Positions 10,424 to 24,500 of a DNA stretch of 64,000 nt are shown here, one piece after another (the stretch's first letter is position 1; each line of letters begins with the position of its first letter). The stretch lies in NCBI RefSeq assembly GCF_040115645.1, contig NC_089544.1, positions 5,270,001 to 5,334,000 of the forward strand, written 5' to 3'. A model generated the notes under the pieces. The model saw only the letters and a program-made list of their open reading frames with translations, was not told the origin of the DNA and made no database searches. This DNA is from Euwallacea fornicatus (Eukaryota; Arthropoda; Insecta; Coleoptera; Curculionidae). A program made the translations under genes and the position numbers.

Positions 10424-13400
10424 GAGATTTGCAGTTACATAATACTTTAAGAACTTTTAGAAAGGGTTTCATTAGAGCTTTTCACTAACAAATTGCCACT
10501 TAAGACAATTGGACCTACCCAAAACACCCGCGAAGTAAAATAGCCTGCAAATTCCAGGCATTCTCTGCAGATGATTTGTTGGCATCATTAGGAAAGGTAA
10601 AATATTTTTTACCTTGGAGAAAATGCTCAAACTTGCCTGAGGTTCATACACATAACGTGGATTGATCAATACAAAGTACCTACCTACTTGACTATCGACA
10701 ACGGAAATACGCCCATCACGTGGAACTCAAATGTCTAAAAATACCTTTTCTATGGTCGTGTAACTTGAAGAGTTTCCGGTTGTTAAGATAAAATATAAAA
10801 ACTTCCCATTTGCTTTCAGAATTCAATATTTGCATTGCCCACTATACACTGCCAATTGACCTGTTCTGTGAGTCATCCTGAAAAGGAAAAGAGAAGTATT
10901 TGATACGATTTTTAGCGCTTTTGTCTGAATGTTGTCTTGACGAAACTTAAAGAGACAAATAGAAAGTTTTTATGTAAAAGGAGACTTATAAACGGTTTTG
11001 TTTCTAATTACAACTAATTATGTCCCATTTGGGAATGTCTTTTAGATTTCATTAAAATTGCACGGTTTAGATATAACGTACAATTTAACTGCGATATACG
11101 ATAATTTGGAATTTTAACAGAGCAGAAAAAATAAGCGGATTTGTCGTTAGGAGAAGAGTTTGTGTCACGGGAGGATTGTTGATATAATGTCTGTAACTAC
11201 TACATGAAGTATTTATTAAATTAACCGCGGAACGCAGTTGAAAATGACGAAGACACCGACAAACTCATTCTGAATCACTACAGATTTCTGAGTACTTCAG
11301 GTTAGTTAAAATGAACGAAATGGCTCAGTATCACAATACTTATTTTTGGTTAAATTTTCGAGTTAATAACTTAACTTAAAAAAGATGCATCGTACGAGAT
11401 ACTTTCAAGGTAGACTTTTTGTAAAAATAACATTTCTGGACCAAAGGAATAAACAACGTTAATGGTTAGGACCAATACTGTAATATTTCAGAAATTAGAA
11501 TAAGAAAGAGATTATAACGTGCGGTTCTAAATTGCTGATATTTGATTAAGAAAAAAAGAATAAAAAGGGAAATCCACATAACTAAAGACTATTTGCGAGC
11601 ACAAAATCTACAACAAACCAATTTTCAATCAACAAACAAGTTTGTTCAAAGCGAACGTACTCTTAAGCTGAGTTTGTATTGCATTTTTTGCTGAATTTAT
11701 CGTTATTTTTCTCAAAAATGAACTGATTGATTTTGAATAGCAATGCAACATTGAATATAGTTTTGAAAGATCTTTAATTTGAGGTGTCGCTTGACTCATT
11801 TTTGAACACAAAAAAACGGCCATTTTGTGCTACCGATGACGTAAGGAAGATTAAAAAAAATAAACAATTGTCGGAAGATAGTATTTTTGTTCCATCTAGT
11901 GTTGCTTTTGAATTTTTTTAAAATGATTTTTTTTTAATTTTATCGGTGGAGGGAGGAAAGTGAAAAGGGGGATTTAGAGCGGCACGGTATACTCCTCATA
12001 CAATTTACATCTATTACCATCCATCAACCTGTTTAAATCCTATAAACTCCTTGTTTGCATGCGATCGTACAGTACTTTAGCGTCTTAAAATTTATCAGTA
12101 CGGAATGCGTTACTTTCTTATCAATTGATTTCCCATATTCACAAAAAGTTTTTTACGAACGCATTTCCTGTTAATAGTGCAAAATTTGTCCATATGCAAA
12201 GGGGTACAAGAATCTCATCAAACTACCTGAAATACTGTGTTTTTCCAGCACTTCTTTTCTGTTTACCGTGCCAATATAAGTAAATATCGTGAATCGAATG
12301 TGTAAATATATTAATAGTGAAACTTTTGTTGCTACAACCGATCAAATATTATAACAACTTGGAAAAAGTATGATAAGCAATTGACACAGCTGAAACCGTT
12401 AAAATTGCACAGTACCGTCAGGTAATATTTGAAGGGATGACGAAATACCGCCACGCAAGGACATAATTGAAATTTAATAACGAACGAAGAGCGATCTTGT
12501 TCTGTCTCAAGACTAAATAATATTTAATTAACTTTATAGCAATTCCTAAAGCAAGATTCGCATTATAAAAGGGACACAATAACGTTTTATTTGCGACAAA
12601 CTGCTTTCTATAAATAAAGGTTATTTATTATAAAAAGGTCTGTAAATTCCCGTAGCCCATCGCAAAGGCAAATAGTGAATTTAAGCCGATTCTAAAACGA
12701 GAATCGTTTTCAAAACCGCTTCTTACAATTTATTTTGCTGGCCAGGAGATTCTTGTACAAACAAAATTATTATTCCAAGCTTTCTTCATATTTTTACGTT
12801 TTCGCGTGATGGTTTTCGAATTTATGCGAAATTAATATGAAACAATCATGCGATAAACTCGGATGAAAAAAGTCCCATAAACCACACAGACAACAAAGAG
12901 TTTATTGGTCGCACGCATAAAGAGCCATAATAAGGCATTTCATGTACGACATCCCCATAAATATTCCGTGTCAAGACAGCATATATCCGGTCAGTGAGGA
13001 GGCCGCAGCTCGCATTATCCCGGATATTTAGTTTTGTACGGCTATGATTTGTGCTTAAAGTGAATAATAATTTTATACTACAAATTTCGTAACGTATGAC
13101 GTTTGTTGTTGGTGCATGACGCCGGATGTAAACCACAAAAAGCTTTATAAGCGCCTATTTTCGGCTCATCAATAATTTTATAAGTTTATATTGAAATTCG
13201 AGCCACGCCATTGGGATCTCGGGAACGGTATAATTTACAGAGATGACATATTCTCTGACTTCGGCTACCGGGGCTGAAAAGGGTTGAAACGTCGTAATTT
13301 TATTAATTACTGACCTTCGTAACACTAATATATACATATATAGGAAATAGTCGATATATACATATATTTACGAAAGCTGTAGGGACAAATACTAGTAATA

Positions 13401-16400
13401 TCTAAGAATTATAAGAAAACGTACAGGGCGTCTCAAAAAGCGTGCAACATGTACGAAAGTGTCTTTACCGCACTCAGTTATTGATAGGATGCATATATGA
13501 TTTAATTTATCGGTAAGACATTATTTACTCATTCGGGCTTGAACTTGAAATCCCCAGTGCATATCGAGGAAAGCCTGATGTACACAGGCTTTTGACCCTT
13601 CATATCAAATCTTCGTTACAGCGCTAGCGCTCCAAATTGAATTACGCAACCCTTATTGTGCTTATTCAACTTTATTGCAAAACTGAAGCCCTACATCAGA
13701 AGGGTCACTACCCCTGGCACGCGTTTTGATAAGAAAACATTCCCGTAAGGAAATAACTTTGCTGGTGCAGAACCGGCCCTTTTGTACCAGGGAATAAGGT
13801 AAACAGTAGAGCAATCAGAAGACTATTAAATATTTATCAATGGCGCGAAAACCGCTATATGCAGAATGTTGCCCAGGCATAAATGGGGATCTCTCCCCAT
13901 GCTTTCAGTTGAAAATTTATAACCCACGATGTGAATTATTCGTAATATTGCCCTTGTGGAACTTGATTAATTCCTATGTTTGAGATTAGCAGTTATTGTT
14001 CTTCGTCAAGTTAATTGACTTTATTACAAAGGGGACAGGGATGACGTGGGGAACTTTGAACTTTGAGAGTTGGAAAACATATCTCGTTAAACGACGTAAA
14101 ATTATTCAAATAATGGCCTATTATAAGTGGATAATTCCGAGACTTTTCCAGGCAAATTCGTTTCAAATAGGCTCTCGAGTCGTGCCTAACTATTAACTTA
14201 TTTCGGTCTGAAGAATGCACTGTGTACTTTTGTTTCTCGTGTCAGTGAATAATTGAATACAACATTTTCTAAGTTTGAAAGAATTACTAATTTTCCGAGG
14301 AAAAAGATTACAACAGGGAAAAGGTTTAAACATTGCATTCACTTTTCTATCCAGAGTTGGTGTAAGCAGATATGGCTTGAGAGGTTACTTTAGAAAGGTG
14401 ACATATTTATAGCGTAGTTTCATAAGCAACAATTGGTTTTTTACTGACCAAGTAGGATTAACAAAGTAAATTTTTCCAAATTTTTTTTTTATGAATGGAA
14501 TTTGAGAGTTTTTACTGATCAGCTTTAAGTCTTTTATGTTCTTTACGTTTGTCTTAGAAAATTTCTTTCCAAGAAAAATTAGTAACCCACTGCGAAAATC
14601 GTGATTGTAACAGGACGTTTTTAGAATCCCGAAATATTCATACAGAGACCACTGAGAAATTGTCTTCTTTTTTAATTATCAAGGACATTAGTAAGCCTTA
14701 AAAATCTTTCTCGTTAGGTGCAGCTCATAAGTCCCTTCAGAATCAGAGAGCCTCCAGGGGTAGTAATAACTTGCAATTTGAGAAATATTATTTTTCGAGG
14801 TTTACTCGCTACTGTTTCTCATACCCTTCAGTTTTTATAAGTATTAGAAATTTTCAATAATCGTTTTTTTATTATATGTAATTACAAAAACCAGGAGCCA
14901 ACTATCCAAATGGGCAATCTATCATCTGATCTCATTTGGTCTATGATCTGAATCTTTTGCATGGAAATTAGGATTCTTAAGGACATTGCAATGTTTATTA
15001 AAATAATTGTTTTACGCAAATTTCTTTTCAAGCATCTCTGTCAACTAGGAGCTTATATCAATGCTTATGAGAAATTTTTATTTACTGAAGATTAATGTTA
15101 TTTCCTAGGGCTTCCGAATAGCTGCTTGATGGCAGCTATTTCGATATTCGACTCAAAATAACAGCTGTAGGAGGAAACTCGGAAGTTAGTCCCGAAGTTA
15201 ATAACTTTCAACCTAAGATTCCCTGATATTCCAGGAGAATAAATTAACCAAACCTCTTCTCGAGAGCAAAACGTTCCCCCTGGAATGATGTCGAAAATGA
15301 CGCGAATTTGTTAAACTTCTATATAGTGTGTCCCAAATTGGTTCTGAATGTTCGGGGATGTGAGCCATAAGTTGAAATAAGTTTAGGGATGCTCAATGAA
15401 AGAAGAATTAACCAGAATCAACTTTGAAATAATGTGATTAATTGTTAAGACGAAGCTGCAGATAATTTCGTTTTTTTTCTGTGTTTCTACTCTTAATAAA
15501 TATGGATATTTACTTTAAATCTTTTCCTAAATAATTCTTCTACAACCCTCAATTCTTCCAGTTGAATTGATTTTAAATACTCACAGTTACAGCCCTGTCT
15601 CAAGACCCAATCTCTTGCCATTAGCAACAAGTTTTAAATTGGCTCTGAATGATTTACCTCTCCCTGAAAGGGCTGAAAGTGTTCCAAAAAGAAAACTTTG
15701 TTCGTACACAATCACGACAAGATATACCTTTAACGCTGTTTTGCTTTTATATTTCTATATAATATTAAACTTAAAAAGTTTTGAAAATTTTATATTTAGT
15801 TCAGGTTAAAAAACTTCTTTTCACATCTCAATAGAGCGATTTACGAATCTAATACCTGTATAGCTGAACAAATTCCACATGAAATATTCGAGGATATTCG
15901 GACAGGATTTCAAATTAGCCTTCAATTGTTCATGAAAGGATGTGAAGTATTCAGACAGTCAAAACTATTCTGTTCCTCGCTATACCACAAATTTGTGTTA
16001 ATATTTTACCGAGGACTGTTCAAAATTAATTTGAGGCATACGTAAAATCAATTTTCAACGAGAATAACATAGCTTGGGTATTGAGTTGGACAGTGCAATA
16101 AAATTCACCTCAACTACTGCAGGTTTGCAGTGGAACACTTACTGCTCATCTTTATTTCAGTCGTTGCTCCATTACAAAGGACCTTAGTAATTCACAAATA
16201 TGAGATACGAATTTCAGACTATTATGATATATTATTATCTTGCCCCTTTTATCTCAGCCTTACGAAAGGGCCTTGGGCGACCTTTTTATCGTTCACATTA
16301 TACATCTAATTTAAAAGAGCTGCTGTGTAAGAGCAAAGCAGCCTGAAACGAAGTTAAATGGAAGAATGTCCTCGGGTTTCTACATACGTTTAACATGCCA

Positions 16401-17604
16401 CTGTCGTGCCACTTTGCAACCAAATTACTTTAAGAACTTGTCATTTACATGCAAGTTTTAGTTCCGTCCCTTAGCGACACGTCCATGACGAATTAGTTCG
16501 GTGGAAGTTAAATGGGTTTCTGTGTGTGCCTTTGAGGGCCCGACCTGGTTCGTTTCTGGGTCTTTATTTGGTTTAGATGGATAGCGGCTATGGAAGGAAG
16601 GTAAATGCATTGAGGAATTGCGAAGCATTTTGGGTCGTTTGAGATGGGTTTTGAATATGTTCATAAGTATCATTTAGGTATGTTAGCATATGTGATATAC
16701 AGGAACTTGCAAATTAGTAGGCCACTAAACACAGTTTCCTGAAATAAAAAAAAATTAGACTTTCCTTAGGTTGCTTTTTTCTTTGGCGCTTTGTACATAT
16801 TATGTAGTGTTGAAGTTATTTGAAAAAATCAATTTTGTTATTAACTTCGATGCTGCTTGACATACTTTATTGAAATTTTGCAGTTCGATGAAGCGCACTT
16901 TTCTCATAATTTTGCTAAAAAAAATTCATACTCGAGTGGAGGAAATGGACGGTCATGGACACGTCCTCCCAACTTTTTTTTTGCGCTTGCCACCGGAAAA
17001 CGTATTTAATTTTTTAACCAAAATTATATTTTTTTTGTTTTTATTCTTGTAAATCTTTAATTTATCGCTTACTTTAGTAGATATTCCAGCATATTGTTTC
17101 TCAATGTATGGTACTAATTTTTCTTTCATATCGAGAACCTACCGCTAAAAACAGGATGTATTCGCATGACTATCTTAAATATCATGTTACGAGTAAAACA
17201 AATCTTTTCCTTGATATTTTTTCTAGGTTTTATTAAGTTTTATGCAATTTGAGTCATTTCAGCAAACGCATAACCATTTTAGAAAGATAAAGATAAATCA
17301 TATTATATATACAATATATTATATCAACTAAAGGGAACTGCATCACTGCATAATTTCAACAGAATTTGTTCAAAAACGCCGAAGTTTTTAACAAAATTAA
17401 TAATTTTTTTAATCGCTTCAATACTCTATATAATGAGTATAAAGCGCCAAAGAAAAAAATCGCATAAGGAAAGTATTATTATATATTTTTCCTCAAGAAA
17501 TCTGTGGTTAGCAGATGTCCCTACCAATTCACTACATCCTGTACAGTAACAGGAGATGTATGTACATCTTAGAAAATTTACACATTTTTAAACAAGTAAC
17601 TAAC
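10424..17604. other. 7-kb stretch without recognisable genes
   Basis: Intergenic or intronic DNA. A transposon-terminus-like ACAGGGCGTCTCAAAAAGCG occurs near 13424 with no partner found. AT dinucleotide runs occur at 13328-13370 and 17296-17327. Open frames on the minus strand at 12846-13136 and 16458-16673 match nothing I know and lack splice support. Confidence 0.45.
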
Positions 17605-17756
17605 CATTTCTGAAATGTTCATCGGTTGTGATGAGTCTAATGGTCGCCGATACCAGCAGGAACAATATTCTGTGTTCTTGCAGTTGGGTCTTGGAACGGC
17701 ACATACATTTGGATACTTATTTAGCAGGTTGATTTCTATTCCACACTTGAAACTTT
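17605..17756 (-). CDS. Candidate Cys-rich coding exon, unknown gene
   Basis: Read on the minus strand, an acceptor (ATGTACGTAG) is followed by 152 bases open in one frame and a donor (ATG|GTTAGT). The exon starts with two bases finishing a codon and ends in phase 0. The peptide has six Cys in about 30 residues, for example KYPNVCAVPRPNCKNTEYC followed by SCWYRRPLDSSQP, suggesting a secreted or extracellular protein. I do not recognise the family. No adjoining exon was found, and the donor is not a strong one. Chance is a real alternative. Confidence 0.33.
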
Positions 17757-17853
17757 CTACGTACATTTGAGAACTAGTGCATTAATGAGCTTTATTAATG
17801 AACAATTTTGTACACTTTAAACAAACATATTAATAATCAACCGACGGAGTCCA

Positions 17854-17899
17854 GTGCCAAAGGGCTAATAGCACCTTGGTACTACCAGCCCTTTGGCAC
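17854..17899. other. Perfect 13-bp inverted repeat (hairpin)
   Basis: The arms GTGCCAAAGGGCT (17854-17866) and AGCCCTTTGGCAC (17887-17899) are exactly complementary around a 20-base loop that itself contains ACCTTGGT. The arms are G+C-rich against an AT-rich background. The stem is short for a microRNA precursor. It could be a structured RNA or protein-binding site. Confidence 0.45.
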
Positions 17900-19784
17900 G
17901 GGAAGTTCGCAATGGAAGATAACTTGCATTAGCATTCAATCTTCCAGTTGTTTTCGCAAACAAGTTCAACAATATTTACTTCAGATAAACAAGCTAAACA
18001 CTGAGAATTTGTCTACGGCTTGAATAAATTGGATTAATCTACAGTTAATTACCTCTTGCTGCGTTTGAAAATTGCATTAGATTGAGCATAATTAGTACGA
18101 ACAATGACAGAGGATTAAATTGCGCGGAAGTTACGTTTAAATTTCATATGCATGGAACTGACGCGAAACTGTTCCAATTGGAAACAGCATAAATCGGTTG
18201 AAATATTGGGAAAATTCATATGTACCTATTTTATATTATTTATAAGATGTAATCCATTTAACATTCAAATTTTGATTAGCCTAACCAATTAATAACCACA
18301 CATTTCCAGCTGTAAATTACACAATTACATATATTTGAAAACTGTGTATCCTTTTACGCCTGAAATAGTGTTCGTGACACCTGTCGTAAACATTTAAGGG
18401 CTCACGTGGAGTTCCCTATATTTAGTTAAACTGCCCTTCAATTACCGCATGTGCGTGACTTAGGGGTTATTAAGTTTTTTCCCGATAAATTATTATCAAC
18501 GGGGTGCTGTGAATTAATGAAGGGCAACGGTAATTACTAACAAGATTACCGAAAGGCTTAAATTTCCCGGTTGTGTAGGAGGACGTTTTTTATTCATAAA
18601 TTTTAAAGTAAAAACTTGGAGCTGAATTTGGTATTTGGTTTCAACTTCCTTAATTATCCAATATTTCTCTTATCAAAATTCGCATTTTGCAGTTTAATCA
18701 AGAAATATCGTCAGCAGTTAAATGAAAACAACTTTTAAGGTAAAGAAACCCGATTTGAAGTGAAACTTTTTGGGCAGATTTATTGCTATGTCTGGCACTG
18801 GAAATATAGAGGCAGTTTATCTTCATATTTATTAATACTTTATTGTCTCTTTTAATGAAGTGAGCTAACGGATGGGATTTAAATTAATTGTGGTTAGGTA
18901 AATTCTTGTTTCTTACCTTGTCATTTAACGTTCCCGAGAATTATTCCGAATCGAAAAAATAATTTTGAAAACTCATGAAATGATAAGAATCGGCATTTCT
19001 TTCCTGCATAGTCTCAACGGCAGGAAAATGGTTGGCAAACTAAAAAAAAATAATTTTAATCTTTGCAAATAATTGAGATGCATCCTGAATTTTCAGGTTA
19101 TTTTCGATGAACTCTTTGGCTTAATTGCGGAAAAAATAAATATCGTCAACAAAGAAAAAGTAATTAATCATGCTTGTATACTTAATTGATAACCATCCTT
19201 TCCTAAGACGCTGAATACGCCTGCTAGAATAATGGTAATTATACCCACCTCAACAACGTTAACAAAGACAGTTTTTGTTTTTCTTTCTGTATGCTTCGTC
19301 TATCAGAATCACCAAGATTCTACTTTTCTCCATTTAAGGCATACAAATTATCTACTTTTTAAGAAAGTTTATTCAATCGCATAAGCGTCCCTTCCTTCCT
19401 CAGGATTTCAAAGATAATTAACGTGCTGCTCTCTGGAACCTTGTTCACTTTTCAAGATGATTGGAGGATCTACTTTGGGTTCTGTTTGATTATGTACATC
19501 GGAAAATCTCCATCCATTCCACTTTTCATTTCGATTGTTCATGATATTTCTCTGTTTTTTCCGGATCTTCCATCACTTTGATACTGATTTAAGCGATTTT
19601 AAAGGTGTTTCAAAGTGAAAGCCCGTTAAACTATATTCTCAATATTTTAGGATGTGAATTGAGGCATCCAGGGTGCATAGGTGAAACCAGAATTTTCAAA
19701 AATTTTGATTTTTCGAAAAATTTCAAAATTCTTATCGCTGATATTCCTGCAATCGGTGCAGCAATTGCATTTAAAATACATATA
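17900..19784. other. Non-coding stretch, no gene seen
   Basis: No frame here resembles a known family. It ends at the TA target of the element starting at 19785. Confidence 0.5.
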
Positions 19785-21535
19785 CAGTATGGTAACTTTA
19801 ATTGGTTACCTGGTTTGATATTTAGCATAATTGCTTAAACACGTAAATTTTTATTTTACTCGATAAGCTTTTTGATCGTATTGTGATGGTTCAAATGTCA
19901 ACCCCTTAGGTAGGGGACAGTTACCCTTAAATGTTTAATGAAAGGGAGGTTTAAGTGATACATCATTTTAAAGATTTTTTCATCATGACTTTATTTAACA
20001 TATTACTTTTCATCACAAAGTAAAATAATACTAAAAATAAATTGTTTTCATACTTAAATTTTATTTTTTTTTTTCAAACCCCACAATCACTTCAGAATTC
20101 CTTCAATAAAAAAATTAATTTATTTTGTTTAATACAGAAAAGAAATACTTCACGTAAGTTATAAAATTGAGAATAATGTTTTACTTAACTTAATTTCATA
20201 AAATCGAAATTTTAATAATGATTGGATAACGCAACAAAGTTCGAAAACAAAACAAAGTTGTTCAAGCATTTCGACGAAAGTATCCTGATTTGTCATCCAT
20301 TAATTAAGGCACCATATGTAAAATAGACAGACGAATTAGAGATTATGATCGTGTGAGAAATGCCCCAAGAAATAGATCACAAAAAATTGATAACGATACA
20401 AAAATTAACGCACTCTTTGTATTACAAGAAAACCCGATAACATCATGCCAGCAGATAGCCTATAAAAACTTAATCAGTAATACGCCCATTTTAAAAATAT
20501 TAAAAAATGCAAATATATCAAGAATTGCTTGAGGATGATGGAGATCGCTGAATTGAATTTTGTTTGCGAAAGGATTATGAATGATGTTCAGCAATTAGAA
20601 ATATTTATGGAATAGATTTTGTTTACTGATGACGCAACTTTTACATTAAATGGACATGTCAATAAACAAAATTTTCGATATTGGTTTGTCGTAAATCCTC
20701 ATTTGATAAGAGAAGGTCACAAGCAGTACCATGCAAAAACAAATGTTTGAGCGGGTATCATAGGAAATCAGATATTAGGACCAATATTTTTCGATGAAAA
20801 TTTAAATTGCTAACCATATTTAGAATTAGATCTTACGTTATCTAATTTATTTCCTAGTAAAGTAAATCCAGACATACTAGATGAATGGATTTGGTTACGA
20901 GATGGACCACCATCACAGTTTGCTCGGAAAGTTCGCTTATATTTAAATGAAACTTTTCCAAATCGATGGTTAAAAAGAAGATGCTTAATAGAATGGCCGC
21001 CGCGATCTTCTGATCTCACTCCTCTTGATTTATTTTTATAGGGATACCTGAAATCGAACGGTTACAATACACGAACCTACCTGATATCAACGAACTCAAA
21101 GAACGTGTAAATCAAGAAATTAGAAAAATCATTTTAAATACTTTAGAAAACGTGAGAAATGAGTTTTATCACCATTTAAGGCTATGCCAAGAAGTCAACT
21201 GTGAACATTTCAAACAGTTGCTGAGTTAAAGCAAATAATAATTTAATTGTTGAAAATTTTCTTTATTTGTGGTAATATTTTTCTCTATAATGAAAAGTAA
21301 GATGTCAGTTAAAGTCAGGTTGAAAAGATCTTTAAAATGATGTATCATTTGAACCCCTTTTCCATTTAAACTTTTAAGGGTAACTGTCACCCTAGCTAAG
21401 GGGTTGACATTTATAGCATCAGAATATTACCAAAAGTATATCAGGCAAACTATAAATTGACGTGTTGAAGCAATTTTACTAAAAATCAAATGGCATATAG
21501 TTACTAAATTTATTCCAACTAAAGTTACCATACTG
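19785..21535 (+). mobile_element. rosa-like (DD41D) Tc1/mariner element with long TIRs
   Basis: Both ends read CAGTATGGTAACTTTA inward and abut TA (19783-19784 and 21536-21537). The inverted similarity is not limited to the tips. It continues, with gaps, through AATTGCTTAAACACGT, AAATGTCAACCCCTTAG, CAGTTACCCTTAAA and ATGATACATCATTTTAAAGA-type blocks, so each arm is about 200 bp (19785-19985 and 21325-21535). Total length is 1751 bp. The enclosed transposase is on the plus strand. Confidence 0.85.
20218..21229 (+). pseudogene. DD41D (rosa/Visitor-type) transposase, decayed
   Basis: Starting near 20218, the reading shows KVVQAFRRKYPDL, a helix-turn-helix opening, then RVRNAPRNRSQKIDNDTKIN and LQENPITSCQQIA. 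The first catalytic Asp is in LFTDDATFTLNGHVN. The second is in WLRDGPPSQFA and the third in SSDLTPLDLF after EWPPRS; 41 residues separate them. This spacing and the FPNRW..EWPPRS..LTPLD block mark the DD41D branch common in insects. The C-terminus, NCEHFKQLLS, ends with TAA at 21227-21229. Several in-frame stops, for example just after the start and after LDLFL, make it non-functional. Confidence 0.8.
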
Positions 21536-24500
21536 TAAGTAAAATTTATCGCTTCGATGAAGTTTCGAAATCTGTTCGGGACGAGTTGCAGTACATTTTT
21601 TAGTTTCCGATATATGAGTTACAGATTTTTTGCGATTTTTAAAGCCTGTCAAGATGAAAGTTCCTCAAATTGTATTTTCAAAGCTTCATAGCCTCAACGA
21701 GGGTTCAAAGGTTCATATAGGATAGAAATTGATCAATTTAACCTATAGGAATTTTTCTCGAGTCAGTGATTTTAGTGTATTCCAAAAAAATCTTAAGTTT
21801 ATTATAGAATACTGAACAATATGCTCTTTAATCTCTGCTATAGGCTCGATTTTATTTTAGTTTAGATAGTTTTAGATAGATTTTATTAGTTTAAGATTAG
21901 CATAATTGCCCTATATTCATGCGTATTTTTCAGTTCAGCTTAAACAGTGGAACTCGTGGATAATCCTAGTTTTCAGATAATGACTGATTGGAGTCATTCT
22001 CAGGAATCTATTGAAGTCGGTATAGAACAACTAGGTTTTCTGAACTCCAGAGTTAAATATTCCTGTGATGTGATGCAAAGCATTTGGTATTCTCTACACG
22101 TGTAACATAGAGTTTATTTCAAGTTTCCTTTTTGTCGTTAAAAAATTATATGTTATATTTTATGTTTAACACCCTAGAGAAGGCTGAGATATTGCGCTCT
22201 GATGTGTTCCCCTCTATTAATCGATTCTTGCTTTACTTTTATTGCATATATAAACTGTGAAGTATAATCTTCATTGTTATTTACTGAAACCTGAAAAACC
22301 CTCATTATTTTCAACTCAGTAAAAAGCATGCCTAATATTGCCGGTACTTCATGATAAATAATCCAGAGAAAATGTTCTAAACCGTCTTGGAAGCTCTCGG
22401 TAAAAAATCGTCCTCTTAAAAAGCTTTCTAGTAGGATAATTACTAGGGAAAAGAAATTCGGAATCCTTTTCTTACAAGGCGATTTCCAAGTTAGATTCCT
22501 CGTAATAAATTGGAATCGCCCCAAGGAAAACTCTTTCCAGATTTGCAATTTCCCTTCAGATTTGATATCAGGGGATATTATATTTCAAGCAAGGATTGCT
22601 TGGACAGACACAAAAGAGACGGTCTTGCTTTTGCAGTTTAATAAATCGAGGGAATAGGACGATTTCTAGATGTATTAAGAAGTTTTTAGCGCTCCCCACC
22701 CCTGCCCATCGACGGATTTATTACTTTCTCCGATTTCTGCCAGACTTTAGTAATTTTTTTCGCTCCCAAGAAACCAATTCTGGATCGCTAAGGTCGAATT
22801 TAATTGCTCCTCTCCGGGAAAACTGGAAACAAAACACGTTTCCAACAAGAGAATGGCGGCTTTCAACGCAAATTTTCCTCTTGACAAGCTACATTAAAAC
22901 ACAAAGCATTTGAAAGCCGAAAAGCTTTTCACCTGATTTTCCAGGGAGAGCTGCTTTTCACTGGTAAATGTTTAATACAGGATTCTGAAATGAAAATCCC
23001 ATGACGCTACTGAGTTTCTTTGCAGTTTAGTAAACAAAGACCGCCCGGAAAATACTCTCTTTGTCGTCTTTAATATCTGAAGCACGCTACTTGTAGATAT
23101 TCTTATGGATATTTTTCTAAAATACATTTATGGCATGCAAACAGTTTCCAGACCTGATTGTTGCTTTAAATAAGACCGAACTATGACTTTTTACCTACTC
23201 CTACTCAAAATTACTTTATATATCGCCCCCTAAAAGAAAAGATGCCCTCAAATTGGCTTGTTAAATATAAATTGCAGGCAATATTATTTCCGATTGGAGC
23301 ATGATTATTTGATGAGGGCTTTCTGCGGGAAACTGCTCCCTTCAGATACAGAAATGCATTCTTTTATTGATCAATTTTATGAAAAATTCAAAAGTGCAGG
23401 GGAAACCTTCGAAGAATATTCCGAAAGCAATTTTTGAATTTTTCAGTGCAGGTAAGAAATGCTTGACAGACAGGAAGCAAGGAATTAGCTGCTGCAGCTG
23501 CTCTAATCTAATTCTGATTAGCCCTCCCCTTAAAAATGAAATTAAATCTTGCAGGAAACGATACTAACCCAGTTTTTTTTCCATAAGACGCCGAGAGGAA
23601 ACCAAAACAAGGTGGCTGAAGGTGTTTTTGTGGACGAACAATATGGCTCATGTTTCCGCTTTTTTACCTACCATATTTTGACGTTTCAACACGGATATCA
23701 CGGAAAAGGAATATTAAGTTATTACGAAGATAATTACTTTTTAATTTGCGGTTTTGCCACCATGTGCCTCGACGTGTGTGACATCGAGCACGGTTCCTAT
23801 CATGCCTTTGGGCCATTTCGACTCTTTTACTAATAACTTCTGCTCAATGTCGGCACTATAAATCATTAATATCGAATTTCGCCCATGAGGCCACCAATCA
23901 TGCTGGGACCTTTCTTGATGCTTAAATTGCTACCAGCTTGCGGCTTGCGGTATTGAGTTTCGTTCTAAAAACGCGGCTCATAAATTTATTGGCGGTCATT
24001 ATGTATAATTAGCTGCCCTAATCGATTTATACCATATATACCAAAGGTTTATAAGATGTTGTTGCTTTGTTTGGTGTTCATTGATTTCTATTTTACATGG
24101 AATAATATTTATTTAAACGGTTAGCTGTTGCTGCCCTTCCGCTAAACTTTTCATAATTTTTTTTTTCATAATAATTTTGTAATAGTATATAGATTTAATG
24201 TTAGATAACGCTTATTCTGTTCTGTAAGCCAGGAAAAGCTACAAGAAAAAAATATTGTTATGTTATGATTGCGGAACTCTTTCAGGTTACATCTGAGAAG
24301 TTATGTTGCAGAGACGCACAAGCAGTTTTTTGAAGTTTTAGCATAGATCCTCTTCTACACAACTGAATTGAAAATTATTACAATCTCCGGAAAAGCGACC
24401 ATTTGCAAACTAATCAAACTAGCGTAAACTAGGTCATGGAAGCATCTCGAATGCGCGCGTAACTTTACAAACTCATATAAGTGGGCAAAGTGTACTTTTC

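Noticed and set aside
13424..13445. Transposon tip ACAGGGCGTCTC
   Set aside because: No inverted partner within several kb, so no element can be drawn.
22174..22548. 124-codon minus-strand frame
   Set aside because: Composition and peptide look random; no splice sites or family motifs.
23549..23833. 94-codon plus-strand frame
   Set aside because: No family similarity and no convincing splice context.
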